A stretch of DNA of 59,550 nt from Prado023 sp964418695 (lineage in GTDB: Bacteria; Actinomycetota; Actinomycetes; S36-B12; CAIYMF01): contig CAYQMN010000017.1 of assembly GCA_964418695.1 (NCBI GenBank), forward strand, positions 1-59,550. The letters run 5' to 3'. A program made the translations under genes and the position numbers. The notes beneath the pieces were generated by a model. That model was not told the DNA's origin. It saw only the letters and a program-made list of their open reading frames with translations, and made no database searches. Below are positions 17,709 through 25,812 of this stretch, piece after piece. Each line of letters opens with the position of its first letter. Within the stretch, counting starts at the first letter, position 1.

Positions 17709-19454
17709 GTGAGCCGGAACCGACGTGAGCCTCGCAAGCCTCAGCGACGCCACCTGCGGGCCGTCCCGGATCCCTCGCCGCGAGCCGAGGACCAGGCGCT
17801 GCTCCAGGCGCTGCGGCGTGCCCTGCGCGCCGACTCGCCGATGGATCTGCTGGACCTGGTCGCCACCATGCTCACGGCGGTGGATCGACGATCCCGCCAA
17901 CCCTTCGCCCGCGACGAGCCGCAGGCGACCCTCGACGAGCTCGTGGAGTCGATGATCGGACCCTCGTACGCCGAGACGACGGCCTCCCTCATGGTGCTGC
18001 GCCACCTCGTCACCGACCAGGAGGCCAGGATCCGGATCGACGACGCGCTCACCTCGCGCCGGCAGCCGATGCCCCGCTGGCTGACGCGGCTCGGGGATGC
18101 GCGCGCCGAGGCCGAGGTCTGGGTGCTCACGCATGTCCTGGGCGACGGGGACGACTACTTCCTCAGTGTCGCCCTTCCCACCGGACACACGCTGTCGGCG
18201 CTGGTGTACGTCGACCACACCCTGGGCACCGTGGCCAGGGACGGGTTCGTGCTGCCTGCGCCCCTGCCGGTGCTGCGCGACCACGTCAGCGACGTGCTGC
18301 ACGGTCCGGAGCGGTCCCTGGCACCAGCAGATCCAGCCAAGGCGCGGGCCACGATCGAGCGGGCGATCAAGCACGGCGCGATGATGTATCCGCCCTTGGA
18401 GACCGAGACCTGGCCCGCGTGCCGCCCACTGGTCGAGTGGATGCTCCGGCAGCTCCCCGCCACTGACGTCGACGACGTGCGCAAGGAATGGTCCGACGAG
18501 GAACGGGACGCCATCGCGGCGGACTTCTTCGGCTCGCCGTTCGGGGCCGTCCTGGATCGTCGCGACGAGCGGGACCTGCTCGACAGCCTGCTGTGGTTCG
18601 GCACCGACTACGGCTCGGGCGACCCTCTTCGCTGGAGTCCGGCGCGCGTCGAGATCCTGATGGACGACTGGTTCCCCCGCAAGATCGTGGCGCCCACGTC
18701 GTACCTGGCGAAGATGCCGCAGCTGCTGCGCGCGTTCATCCGGTACGCCCACGACCGGGCCGGGATCCGCGAGGTGCTGACGACCGAGACGCTGCACGCG
18801 GTGGACGAGTGGGAGCCGGGCTACCAGCGCGTCATCCGGTCGAGCAGGCCGCAAGGGCCAGCCGCCCTGCTGGCCGGGCTCCTCCCGTTCCCGGACGAGG
18901 ATGAGGACGAGGATCCGTCGCACTACGGGATGGCGGCGCTGGACCGGAAGGTGGGCGGGCGAACCGCGCTGCTCGAGCTGGACGACCAGCCACTGCCCGA
19001 CGAGCCGTTCGAGTGGGCAGGCATCGCCGAGGACATCCGGCCGGCCGTGCAGCAGGTGCTCGACGAGTGCGACCGGTGCGCGGCTTCCGTGCTCGACGTC
19101 GAGCACCGGACCGCCATGCGCCGGTTCCTGAGCAGGGCAGCCGCGGGCGATCCGGCCATCTTCCGGCGCAAGGCCTCCCCGATCCGCGGGGCGGCCGCGG
19201 TCGCCTGGGTGATCTGCCGGGCGAACGAGTCGGCCGGGCACGGGGCGACCCTGAGCGTCGGCGACCTGTTGGCGTGGTTCGGCGTGCAGGGCTCGGTGTC
19301 GCAGCGGGCCGAGCCTCTGCTGCGGGCCAACGGCCTGGATCCGCATTCGATGATCTGGGGGATGGAGCTGGGTACGCCCGACCTCCTGACCCACTCTCGT
19401 CGTCAGCTGCTCATCGTGTGGCGGGACGCCTGGCTGGCCCAGTCCGAGGAATAG
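17709..19454 (+). CDS. DUF6398-like hypothetical protein
   Basis: A 581-residue soluble protein. The N-terminus is basic (MSRNRREPRKPQRRHLRAVPDP), the middle is helical with no motif I can name, and residues about 444-555 (IRPAVQQVLDECDRCA to SVSQRAEPLLRANGLDP) resemble the DUF6398 domain, which is probably a helical, DNA-binding-like unit. An acidic linker DEDEDEDPSHYG lies near residue 400. GTG at 17709 gives VSRNRREPR. It follows the antiporter gene by 24 bases on the same strand and ends convergent to sdhB. Function unknown. Confidence 0.65.
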   Translation: MSRNRREPRKPQRRHLRAVPDPSPRAEDQALLQALRRALRADSPMDLLDLVATMLTAVDRRSRQPFARDEPQATLDELVESMIGPSYAETTASLMVLRHLVTDQEARIRIDDALTSRRQPMPRWLTRLGDARAEAEVWVLTHVLGDGDDYFLSVALPTGHTLSALVYVDHTLGTVARDGFVLPAPLPVLRDHVSDVLHGPERSLAPADPAKARATIERAIKHGAMMYPPLETETWPACRPLVEWMLRQLPATDVDDVRKEWSDEERDAIAADFFGSPFGAVLDRRDERDLLDSLLWFGTDYGSGDPLRWSPARVEILMDDWFPRKIVAPTSYLAKMPQLLRAFIRYAHDRAGIREVLTTETLHAVDEWEPGYQRVIRSSRPQGPAALLAGLLPFPDEDEDEDPSHYGMAALDRKVGGRTALLELDDQPLPDEPFEWAGIAEDIRPAVQQVLDECDRCAASVLDVEHRTAMRRFLSRAAAGDPAIFRRKASPIRGAAAVAWVICRANESAGHGATLSVGDLLAWFGVQGSVSQRAEPLLRANGLDPHSMIWGMELGTPDLLTHSRRQLLIVWRDAWLAQSEE

Positions 19455-19587
19455 GCCGGCCGAGATGGCGCCGTTCGGCCATATGCGGCCGATCCCTGCC
19501 CGCGTGTGGCCGATCGGCGCCCGCGTGGACGAGGGCCCTGCCCGCCGCCTCGGGTGCCTTCAGGCTGCCACCCGCTCCCTCGCCGGC

Positions 19588-20337
19588 TCAGTTGTGCTTG
19601 CGGCGGAACACCGAGCGCATCCGCTCCTTGTTGATGACCGCGATGGCCGTCAGCGGAATCCCCGCCGGGCACGCCACCGCGCACTCGCCGTAGGTGGAGC
19701 ACGGGCCGAAGTCCTGCTCCATCTGGTCGATCATCGCGACAGCCCGGCGGCCACGCTCCGGCTTGCCCGCGGGCAGCAGCGCGAGGTGCTGGATCTTCGC
19801 GCCGGTGAACAGGTGGGCCGCCCCGTTGGGGCAGGCCGCGACGCACGCCCCACAGCCGATGCAGGCGGCGAAGTCCAGGGCGGTCTCGGCGGTCTGGTAG
19901 TTCAGGGGCAGTGCGTCGGCGTCCGCGGCGGTGCCGGCGTCGACGGCCACGTGCCCGCCGGACTGGATCACCCGGTCCAGCGCGGACCGGTCCACGATCA
20001 GGTCGCGGATCACCGGGAACGCGGCGGAGCGGAACGGCTCCAGCCGCACGGTCTGGCCCTCGGTGAACGAGCGGACGTGCTGCTCGCACGAGGGAGTGTT
20101 GTCCTGCGGACCGTGCGGCTTGCCGTCGACGTTCATGCCGCACGTGCCGCAGATGCCCTCGCGGCAGTCGGACTCGAACGCGACCGGGTCGCGCCCCTCG
20201 ACGACCAGCTGGTCGTTGAGCCGGTCCAGCAGCTCGACCAGGGTCATCTCGCCGGTCGCGTCGGACACGTCGTAGCGCTCGAAGTGGCCGGGGTCAGCCG
20301 TGTCCCGCTGCCGCCAGACCTCCAGTGTCAGCTTCAC
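19588..20337 (-). CDS. sdhB: Succinate dehydrogenase/fumarate reductase iron-sulfur subunit
   Basis: The 249-residue electron-transfer subunit of complex II. The N-terminal 2Fe-2S ferredoxin domain has CREGICGTCGMNVDG and the later Cys of NTPSCEQH. The C-terminal domain has CIGCGACVAACPNGA and CSTYGECAVACPAG for the 4Fe-4S and 3Fe-4S clusters. GTG start at 20337 overlaps the sdhA stop (GTGA), so the two are translationally coupled. The long linker (GHVAVDAGTAADADALPLNYQ) and the sdhCAB order are typical of the actinobacterial three-gene type with a single membrane anchor. Confidence 0.95.
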   Translation of the reverse strand: MKLTLEVWRQRDTADPGHFERYDVSDATGEMTLVELLDRLNDQLVVEGRDPVAFESDCREGICGTCGMNVDGKPHGPQDNTPSCEQHVRSFTEGQTVRLEPFRSAAFPVIRDLIVDRSALDRVIQSGGHVAVDAGTAADADALPLNYQTAETALDFAACIGCGACVAACPNGAAHLFTGAKIQHLALLPAGKPERGRRAVAMIDQMEQDFGPCSTYGECAVACPAGIPLTAIAVINKERMRSVFRRKHN

Positions 20338-22301
20338 TTGTAGTTCCTCGTCTGCAGGGGGACGGCTTCGAAGGTCAGCGGCTCGTCGTGCCGGACGAAC
20401 CGACCGCCGGTGGACTCCCAGGCCGAGACGAAGCACCAGCGCTGGTCGTCGCGCAGGGCCTCCCCGTCGGGGGTCTGGTGGTCGTCGCGGAAGTGCGCGC
20501 CGCAGCTCTCGTCGCGGTCCAGGGCGTCCAGGCAGAGCAGCTCTGCCATCTCCAGGTAGTCCGCGATCCGGCCCGCCCGCTCCAGCTCCTGGTTGAGGTC
20601 GGCGGCCTCGCCCATCACCCGGACGTGGGCCCAGAACTCCTCGCGCAGCGCGCGGATCTCGGCGATCCCGGTCGCCAGCCCCTGCTCGGTCCGGGTCACG
20701 CCGGCGTACTTGTACATCAGCTCGCCGAGGCGCTTGTGGTAGCGGTCCGGCGGCTCGGTGCCCTGGTTGCCGACCAGCCGCGCCATCCGGTCGGCGACCT
20801 CGGTCATCGTCGCCGTCACCGCCTCGTCGTCGAGTGGCAGCGCCGGCTGCCCCAGCAGCCCGGACAGGTAGCTCGGCACCGAGTAGGGCAGCGTGAACCA
20901 GCCGTCGACGCAGGCCGAGAGCAGCGAGTTGGCGCCCAGCCGGTTGGCGCCGTGGTAGCCCCAGCCGACCTCGCCGCCGACGAACAGGCCGGGCACCGAG
21001 GTCATCAGGTCGTAGTCCGACCACAGCCCGCCCATCGCGAAGTGCGCGCCCGGCGCGATCCGCATCGGGGTCGTGAACGGGTCCTCGCCGGTGGCCTGCT
21101 CGTACATGTGGAACAGGTTCGAGTAGCGGGCGCGGACGGTGTCGGCACCCAGACGGCCGATGGCGTCGGTGAAGTCCAGGTACACCGCGTTGCGCAGCGG
21201 CCCGACCCCGAACCCGGCGTCGATCCGCTCACGGGCGGCCCGGGAGGCCACATCGCGCGGGGTCAGGTTGCCGAACGCGGGGTAGCGCCGCTCCAGGTAG
21301 TAGTCGCGGTCCTCCTCGGGGATCTGCGTGGGATCGCGCTGATCGTCGGCCTTCTTGGGAACCCAGATCCGGCCGTCGTTGCGCAGCGACTCGCTCATCA
21401 GGATGGTCTTGGACTGCCACTCGCTGGACAGCGGCAGCGCCGTGGGATGGAACTGGATGAAGCACGGGTTCGCGTAGTACGCGCCGCGCTTGTGCGCGCG
21501 CCAGGCCGCGGTCGCGTTGCTGTTCTTGGCAAGCGTGCTCTTGAAGTAGATGTTGCCGTAGCCGCCCGTGCACAGGACGACGGCGTGCGCCGTGACCGCG
21601 CGGATCTCGCCGGTCACCAGGTCGCGCACGACCACGCCGCGGGCCCGGCCGTCCTTCACGATCAGGTCGAGCATCTCCTGGCGCACATGCAGGTTCACGG
21701 TCCCGCGAGCGACCTGGCGCAGCAGCGCGTTCGCGCCGGCGACCTGCAGCTGCTGCCCGGTCTGGCCCCGGGTGTAGTAGGTGCGCGAGACCTGCACGCC
21801 GCCGAACGAGCGGGTGGCCAGCTGCCCGCCGTACTCGCGGGCGAACGGCGCACCGATCGCGTTCATGTGGTCGATGACCCGCACCGACTCCTCGCCCAGC
21901 CGGTAGGCGTCGGCCTCGCGGCCGCGGAAGTCGCCGCCCTTGATGGTGTCCTTGACGAAGCGGTCGATCGAGTCGTTGTCGACCTTGCGCGCCCGCGCGG
22001 CGTTGATGCCGCCCTGCGCGGCCACGGAGTGCGCCCGCCGCGGAGCGTCGTGGTAGGTGAAGCACTCGACGTTGTAGCCCAGCTCGCCGAGCGCCGCCGC
22101 GGCGCCCGCGCCGGCCAGGCCGGTGCCCACCACGATCACGGTGAACTTGCGGCGGTTGTTCGGGTTCACCAGGCCGTAGTGCAGCCGGCGGTCGGCCCAC
22201 GCCTGCGCGGCCGGAACGTCCGGGACCTGCCCGTCGAGCTCGGTTCCGATCGTGCGCAAGGCGTCGAGGTCGACGGCGGCGCCGGTCACGGTCTCGGTCA
22301 T
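20334..22301 (-). CDS. sdhA: Succinate dehydrogenase/fumarate reductase flavoprotein subunit
   Basis: The 655-residue catalytic subunit of complex II, oxidising succinate to fumarate with covalently bound FAD. VVVGTGLAGAGAAAALGELG-type Rossmann region (TVIVVGTGLAGAGAAAAL) starts near residue 53. AHSVAAQGGINAA contains the flavin-linking His. Active-site regions FIQFHPTALPL and GANRLGANSLLSACVDG are intact. Start ATG 22301 (MTETVTGAAVD) overlaps sdhC by ATGA, and its stop overlaps sdhB. Length agrees with the SdhA/FrdA group that pairs with a five-helix SdhC. Direction (succinate oxidation or fumarate reduction) cannot be read from the sequence. Confidence 0.95.
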   Translation of the reverse strand: MTETVTGAAVDLDALRTIGTELDGQVPDVPAAQAWADRRLHYGLVNPNNRRKFTVIVVGTGLAGAGAAAALGELGYNVECFTYHDAPRRAHSVAAQGGINAARARKVDNDSIDRFVKDTIKGGDFRGREADAYRLGEESVRVIDHMNAIGAPFAREYGGQLATRSFGGVQVSRTYYTRGQTGQQLQVAGANALLRQVARGTVNLHVRQEMLDLIVKDGRARGVVVRDLVTGEIRAVTAHAVVLCTGGYGNIYFKSTLAKNSNATAAWRAHKRGAYYANPCFIQFHPTALPLSSEWQSKTILMSESLRNDGRIWVPKKADDQRDPTQIPEEDRDYYLERRYPAFGNLTPRDVASRAARERIDAGFGVGPLRNAVYLDFTDAIGRLGADTVRARYSNLFHMYEQATGEDPFTTPMRIAPGAHFAMGGLWSDYDLMTSVPGLFVGGEVGWGYHGANRLGANSLLSACVDGWFTLPYSVPSYLSGLLGQPALPLDDEAVTATMTEVADRMARLVGNQGTEPPDRYHKRLGELMYKYAGVTRTEQGLATGIAEIRALREEFWAHVRVMGEAADLNQELERAGRIADYLEMAELLCLDALDRDESCGAHFRDDHQTPDGEALRDDQRWCFVSAWESTGGRFVRHDEPLTFEAVPLQTRNYK

Positions 22302-23026
22302 GCCACCCACCCCGCCTGGACCGCGATCGGGATGATCATGTTGCCCACCGCGACGGCGATCGCGATGAGCCCGGCGAGGACGAGCCCGACCTGTCGCGTG
22401 CGGTGACCGGTCGCGCCCGCGTCGTTCACGACGCTCCAGAGGCCGTGGCTGACGTGGATCGCGATCAGCAGCATCGTCAGGCCGTAGAAGAACGCGACGG
22501 CCGGGCGCTGCAGGCTGGCCACGAGGTTGCCGTAGGCGTCGCCGGGTGTGAACTCGCTGGTCGCGACGGCCGTCTTGCCGATGGTCAGGTCGAGCAGGTG
22601 GAAGATGACGAACGACAGGATGATCGCGCCGGTCATCAGCATCGAGCGCGCCGACCAGCGTTTGGCCGGCATCCCCTGGCGCCGGTGCGGGCCGCGCGCC
22701 CGCCGGGCCCGCGCGTGCAGGGTGCCGGCCGCGTAGATGTGCGCCACGAACGCCGTGAGCAGCACGACGCGGAAGACCCACAGGAAGCTCTCGCCGGGCA
22801 TCAGCGGGTTGAGCAGGGTGCGCAGCCACTCCGCGTAGTGGTTGAACTCCTCCGCGCCGAGGAAGACCTTGAGGTTGCCGGCCATGTGGAACAGCAGGAA
22901 CCCCACGAGGAACGTGCCACTCGCGGCCATGACGACCTTGAGCGACCAGCTCGACGGACGTGGCGGCGCCGACGCGGCCGGCCGGGCCGTCGAGGGAACC
23001 GCGCTTCGCGAGATGAGGTTGGACAT
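22298..23026 (-). CDS. sdhC: Succinate dehydrogenase cytochrome b subunit (membrane anchor)
   Basis: The 242-residue membrane anchor with five hydrophobic segments. It holds haem b and the quinone site. Candidate haem His residues lie in LLFHMAGNLKVFLG, FVAHIYAAGTLHARA, FVIFHLLDLT and IHVSHGLWS. The first gene of sdhCAB; ATG 23026 has a strong GGAGGAG ribosome-binding site. A pair of tandem operator-like repeats lies about 85-145 bases upstream. The single larger anchor replaces separate SdhC and SdhD. Confidence 0.93.
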   Translation of the reverse strand: MSNLISRSAVPSTARPAASAPPRPSSWSLKVVMAASGTFLVGFLLFHMAGNLKVFLGAEEFNHYAEWLRTLLNPLMPGESFLWVFRVVLLTAFVAHIYAAGTLHARARRARGPHRRQGMPAKRWSARSMLMTGAIILSFVIFHLLDLTIGKTAVATSEFTPGDAYGNLVASLQRPAVAFFYGLTMLLIAIHVSHGLWSVVNDAGATGHRTRQVGLVLAGLIAIAVAVGNMIIPIAVQAGWVA

Positions 23027-23110
23027 TGGGCTCCTCCCCGCTGGCACTGCCGATCCGCTTTCGACAGTACGCCCGTGGGGGTGCCCCACTCCGCATGGCC
23101 GGAGTCTGAT

Positions 23111-23172
23111 CGCTCACATAGGTGAGCGACGGGCGACGCAGCGCTCACATAGGTGAGCGACGGGCGACGCAG
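23111..23172. promoter_or_regulatory. Two tandem 31-bp repeats with palindromes upstream of sdhC
   Basis: A 31-base unit occurs twice head to tail (23111-23141 and 23142-23172), with a decayed third start after it. Each unit opens with the perfect palindrome CGCTCACATAGGTGAGCG (7-bp arms, 4-base centre). The sdhC start is 85 bases away, so these are candidate operators of a dimeric regulator of sdhCAB. The regulator is unknown. Confidence 0.55.
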
Positions 23173-23250
23173 GGCTCACACGTGCGCGGCGGGCAGCGGC
23201 CGGATTCGGCGATGTGCCGGGGCCCGGCCGGCCCACGCCAGCCCGCCGGC

Positions 23251-23574
23251 TCAGCGCTCGCAGGCCACGCCGTCCTTGTCGCGATCCTGGTACCAGTCGT
23301 ACTCCGGATTCGTGCCCTCGACGTACGGGCCCGTAGCCCGCGTCGTTGGCGTCACCGCACGTCCGGAACTGCGATCGAGGCCCTTGGAGCTCGACGCTCC
23401 GGGCGTCGACGCGGGCCTCGGCGTCCGCGTCGAAGAGCCCGCCGGGCGCTTGCCCGTCGAGGTTCCGGGTGGCTTCTGGCCACCGATGTTCGAGGCGGTG
23501 GTGGGCGGCGAGCCGAAGTCGGACAGCTCCTGACCCGGGCAGGGCGCGAGATGGCCGGCTCCTACGTCGATCAC
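23251..23574 (-). CDS. Excalibur calcium-binding domain protein, possibly truncated
   Basis: About 107 residues. The C-terminus carries the excalibur loop YQDRDKDGVACER, a DxDxDGxxCE calcium-binding motif usually found in secreted or surface proteins. The middle (residues about 25-80) is Pro/Ser/Thr-rich and disordered. The frame opens with GTG at 23574 but shows no signal peptide or membrane segment, which such proteins normally have. It may have lost its 5' end; the 51-bp palindrome lies just upstream. Frame and start remain uncertain. Confidence 0.5.
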   Translation of the reverse strand: MIDVGAGHLAPCPGQELSDFGSPPTTASNIGGQKPPGTSTGKRPAGSSTRTPRPASTPGASSSKGLDRSSGRAVTPTTRATGPYVEGTNPEYDWYQDRDKDGVACER

Positions 23575-23612
23575 ACGTCAGGGCTGGCTGAGCTGCCTAC
23601 CGCACCGCCGCC

Positions 23613-23663
23613 GCGTTGGTAGTGAATATGGCCCACTCAGTTGGCCATATTCACTACCAACTC
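23613..23663. repeat. 51-bp dispersed palindrome, copy 3
   Basis: The most perfect copy: 23 of 25 arm positions pair around one central base. Its arms include AGTGAATATGGCC and GGCCATATTCACT. It sits between the divergent starts of the excalibur fragment and the alpha/beta hydrolase, so it is not obviously downstream of any gene here. Confidence 0.85.
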
Positions 23664-23721
23664 TCGCCCTCACCTCGGATGCGGACCGGCGAGCAGGGCC
23701 GTCGCGTGGTTGCATGACCCA

Positions 23722-24498
23722 ATGCGTCGAACCACCTCTGCGGACGGGACCGAGATCGCCTACTCCAGCGTCGGGGCGGGGCCGGTGGTCGTCATCGTCG
23801 GCGGGGCGATGTCCACCGCGCGGGACGCCGTCGCCCTCGCCGACAGCCTTGCCGGCGCCGGATTCACCGCCGTGGCCTACGACCGGCGGGCGCGCGGGTC
23901 CAGCGGCGACACCAGGCCCTCGCAACCGCAGCGCGAGGCCGAGGATCTGGCCGCCGTGATCGAGGCGGTGGGGGACCGCGCATCCGTGCTCGGGCACTCC
24001 TCGGGGGCGGTGCTCGCCCTGTACGCGGCGGCCTCGGGCGTGCCGGTCGAGCAGCTCTTCTGCTCAGAGCCGCCGTTCGCGTTCGGCGGCGAGCAGGCCC
24101 CGTCCGACCTGCCCGAGCGGCTGCAGCGACTCGTGGACGAAGGGCGCTCGGACGAGGCGATCGTGACCTTCCAGCTCGAAGGCGTCCGGCTGCCGCCGGC
24201 GATGGTCGAGCAGATCCGGTCCAGCCCGATGTTCGCCGACCTCGTCCCGCTCGCCCAGTCGACCGTCTACGACGCGGCGCTGACCCGGGAGGTCCCGGTC
24301 CCCTCCGCGGCGATGCGTGCCCTGGACGTGCCGGTCACCGTGCTGCTGGGGTCCCAGACGTTCCCGATCCTCGAGACCTCAACCCGGCGCCTCGCCGAGG
24401 TCATCCCCCACGCCGAGCTGGTCGAGGTTCCCGAGTCGGTCGGCCACCGGCCCGACCCCGAGGCCACCGCCCGGGTGGTGGCCGCCCGACTTGGCTGA
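23722..24498 (+). CDS. Alpha/beta hydrolase
   Basis: A 258-residue soluble alpha/beta hydrolase. VVVIVGGAMSTARD supplies the oxyanion region, AYDRRARGSSGDT is the usual strand-4 turn, and VLGHSSGAVLAL is the nucleophile elbow, with Ser near residue 94 in GHSSG. A candidate acid lies near VTVLLGSQT and the catalytic His near SVGHRPDPEATA. ATG 23722 (MRRTTSADGTEIAY) matches the usual N-terminus. Monocistronic, convergent with jetD. The substrate is unknown; esterase, lactonase or haloperoxidase-like members share these marks. Confidence 0.8.
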   Translation: MRRTTSADGTEIAYSSVGAGPVVVIVGGAMSTARDAVALADSLAGAGFTAVAYDRRARGSSGDTRPSQPQREAEDLAAVIEAVGDRASVLGHSSGAVLALYAAASGVPVEQLFCSEPPFAFGGEQAPSDLPERLQRLVDEGRSDEAIVTFQLEGVRLPPAMVEQIRSSPMFADLVPLAQSTVYDAALTREVPVPSAAMRALDVPVTVLLGSQTFPILETSTRRLAEVIPHAELVEVPESVGHRPDPEATARVVAARLG

Positions 24499-24569
24499 GC
24501 GGGTCCGAACGGGCGGGCGGGGCCGCGAGCTGAACCGAGCCGCCTGGCTTGAACGGTCTGGTCCACCCG

Positions 24570-25742
24570 TCAGCCGAGCAGTCTGCTCTGGGCCCAGGTC
24601 CAGTCGACCCGCTCCTGCTCCAGCCGGACCCGCTCACCGAGCACGTCGCCGACGAGGTCCGTGTAGAGGCCGAGCTCGTCGGGGGCGAGCCGGGTGAGCC
24701 GCGCGCTGGTCGGGCGGTCCTCGCTCCCCCAGCGGTCGCGATGGGCCACAAGGGTGTCCCGATCCATGAGGGCCGACCGAGTCTGGGGCAGCCAGGCCCG
24801 CAGCCGGTCGAGGATCGCGAAGCCGTGAGTGTCGAGGTCACCCCAGTAGGTGACGTCCACCTCGGCCAGCCACGGGAGCCGCCCGATCCGGTCGACCTCG
24901 AACCCCTTGCCCCAGATGACCACGCCACCTTCCGGCACGTCGACGCTCAGGTAGGTGATCTCGTTCTCCACCACGACCGCGCTTCGTGGACGCACGGGCA
25001 GCTCGGCAAGCTCGGCCGCGCGCAGCGCCAGCTCGCTGACGGGCGCCGGAAGGCCGATCCCCGGCGCCGGCCGGAGGCGGACGAACTCCGGCTTGGACCG
25101 CAGCCCCAGCTCCGCGAGGAAGCCCTGCGAGGTCGAGGGCACGCCGAGCATCGCGGCCAGCACCCCCCGATGCCGCTCGGCGAACTTCGTGTCGACGCCC
25201 GGGGCGCTGATCTCCCGGAGATACCGGCCCGAGTCGCGATGGGCCTCCAACCAGGCGTAGGCGGCCACCAGCCTCGGGATGTCGTCGTGCAGCTCCAGGG
25301 CACGATGCGGGTGGGCCACGGCCCAGTCGTGCACCGCGGCGTGACCGGCCGCGAGGCTCAGAAGATCGTCGAATCGCCGGACCGTCTCGCGCACGCCCAG
25401 CAGCGCCCACGCCTGGTCGAACGAGGACACGACCGCGCGGGCGGGCAGCTCGTTGCGTCCGATGCGCCGGCCTCCGATGGCCTGCCACACCAGCGCGTAT
25501 CGGCGGTCGTCACGCCGGCCCGCGTCGAGGAGTGCGACCCACTCGCGGACCGCACCCAGGTCGTCGCCGATCTGCGAAGGCCGCGGCCCGCGCAGCGGGA
25601 GGTCGATCACCTCGAACGGCATGCCCGCGGCATGGGCACGCAGCATTGATCCGTCGTCCCAGCGCCGCCGAACCCTGGCCGCGATGTCGGCCGGCGTCGT
25701 CCAGCCCCGGGACACCGTGGCCCCTGCGATGCCCGGCGTCAT
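24570..25742 (-). CDS. jetD: Wadjet defence nuclease subunit JetD
   Basis: A 390-residue protein of the DUF3322/DUF2220 type, the Toprim-like nuclease subunit that cleaves plasmid DNA in Wadjet systems. The N-terminal DUF3322 part (about 1-200) contains YLREISAPGVDTKFAERHRG. The C-terminal Toprim-like part has VVVENEITYLSVDVP, whose Glu is the expected metal ligand, and the acidic DVTYWGDLDTHGFAILDRL. It is the last gene of jetABCD. Seventy bases with a doubled GTCGCCACGCCCCGA separate it from jetC. Motifs and order make the assignment strong. Confidence 0.92.
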   Translation of the reverse strand: MTPGIAGATVSRGWTTPADIAARVRRRWDDGSMLRAHAAGMPFEVIDLPLRGPRPSQIGDDLGAVREWVALLDAGRRDDRRYALVWQAIGGRRIGRNELPARAVVSSFDQAWALLGVRETVRRFDDLLSLAAGHAAVHDWAVAHPHRALELHDDIPRLVAAYAWLEAHRDSGRYLREISAPGVDTKFAERHRGVLAAMLGVPSTSQGFLAELGLRSKPEFVRLRPAPGIGLPAPVSELALRAAELAELPVRPRSAVVVENEITYLSVDVPEGGVVIWGKGFEVDRIGRLPWLAEVDVTYWGDLDTHGFAILDRLRAWLPQTRSALMDRDTLVAHRDRWGSEDRPTSARLTRLAPDELGLYTDLVGDVLGERVRLEQERVDWTWAQSRLLG

Positions 25743-25812
25743 CGAGCCCTCGACCCCAAGACCGGCGTCGCCACGCCCCGAGTCGCCACGCCCCGAACCT
25801 CCGAGCCGCTCA

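Noticed and set aside
16314..19394. Very long minus-strand frame (about 1026 codons) opposite the antiporter and DUF6398 genes
   Set aside because: Its translation is Arg/Gly/Gln-rich with no domain, while the plus strand carries clear motifs. It is a GC-bias shadow.
23111..23180. CRISPR-like array upstream of sdhC
   Set aside because: Only two tandem units without spacers; operator repeats are the better reading.
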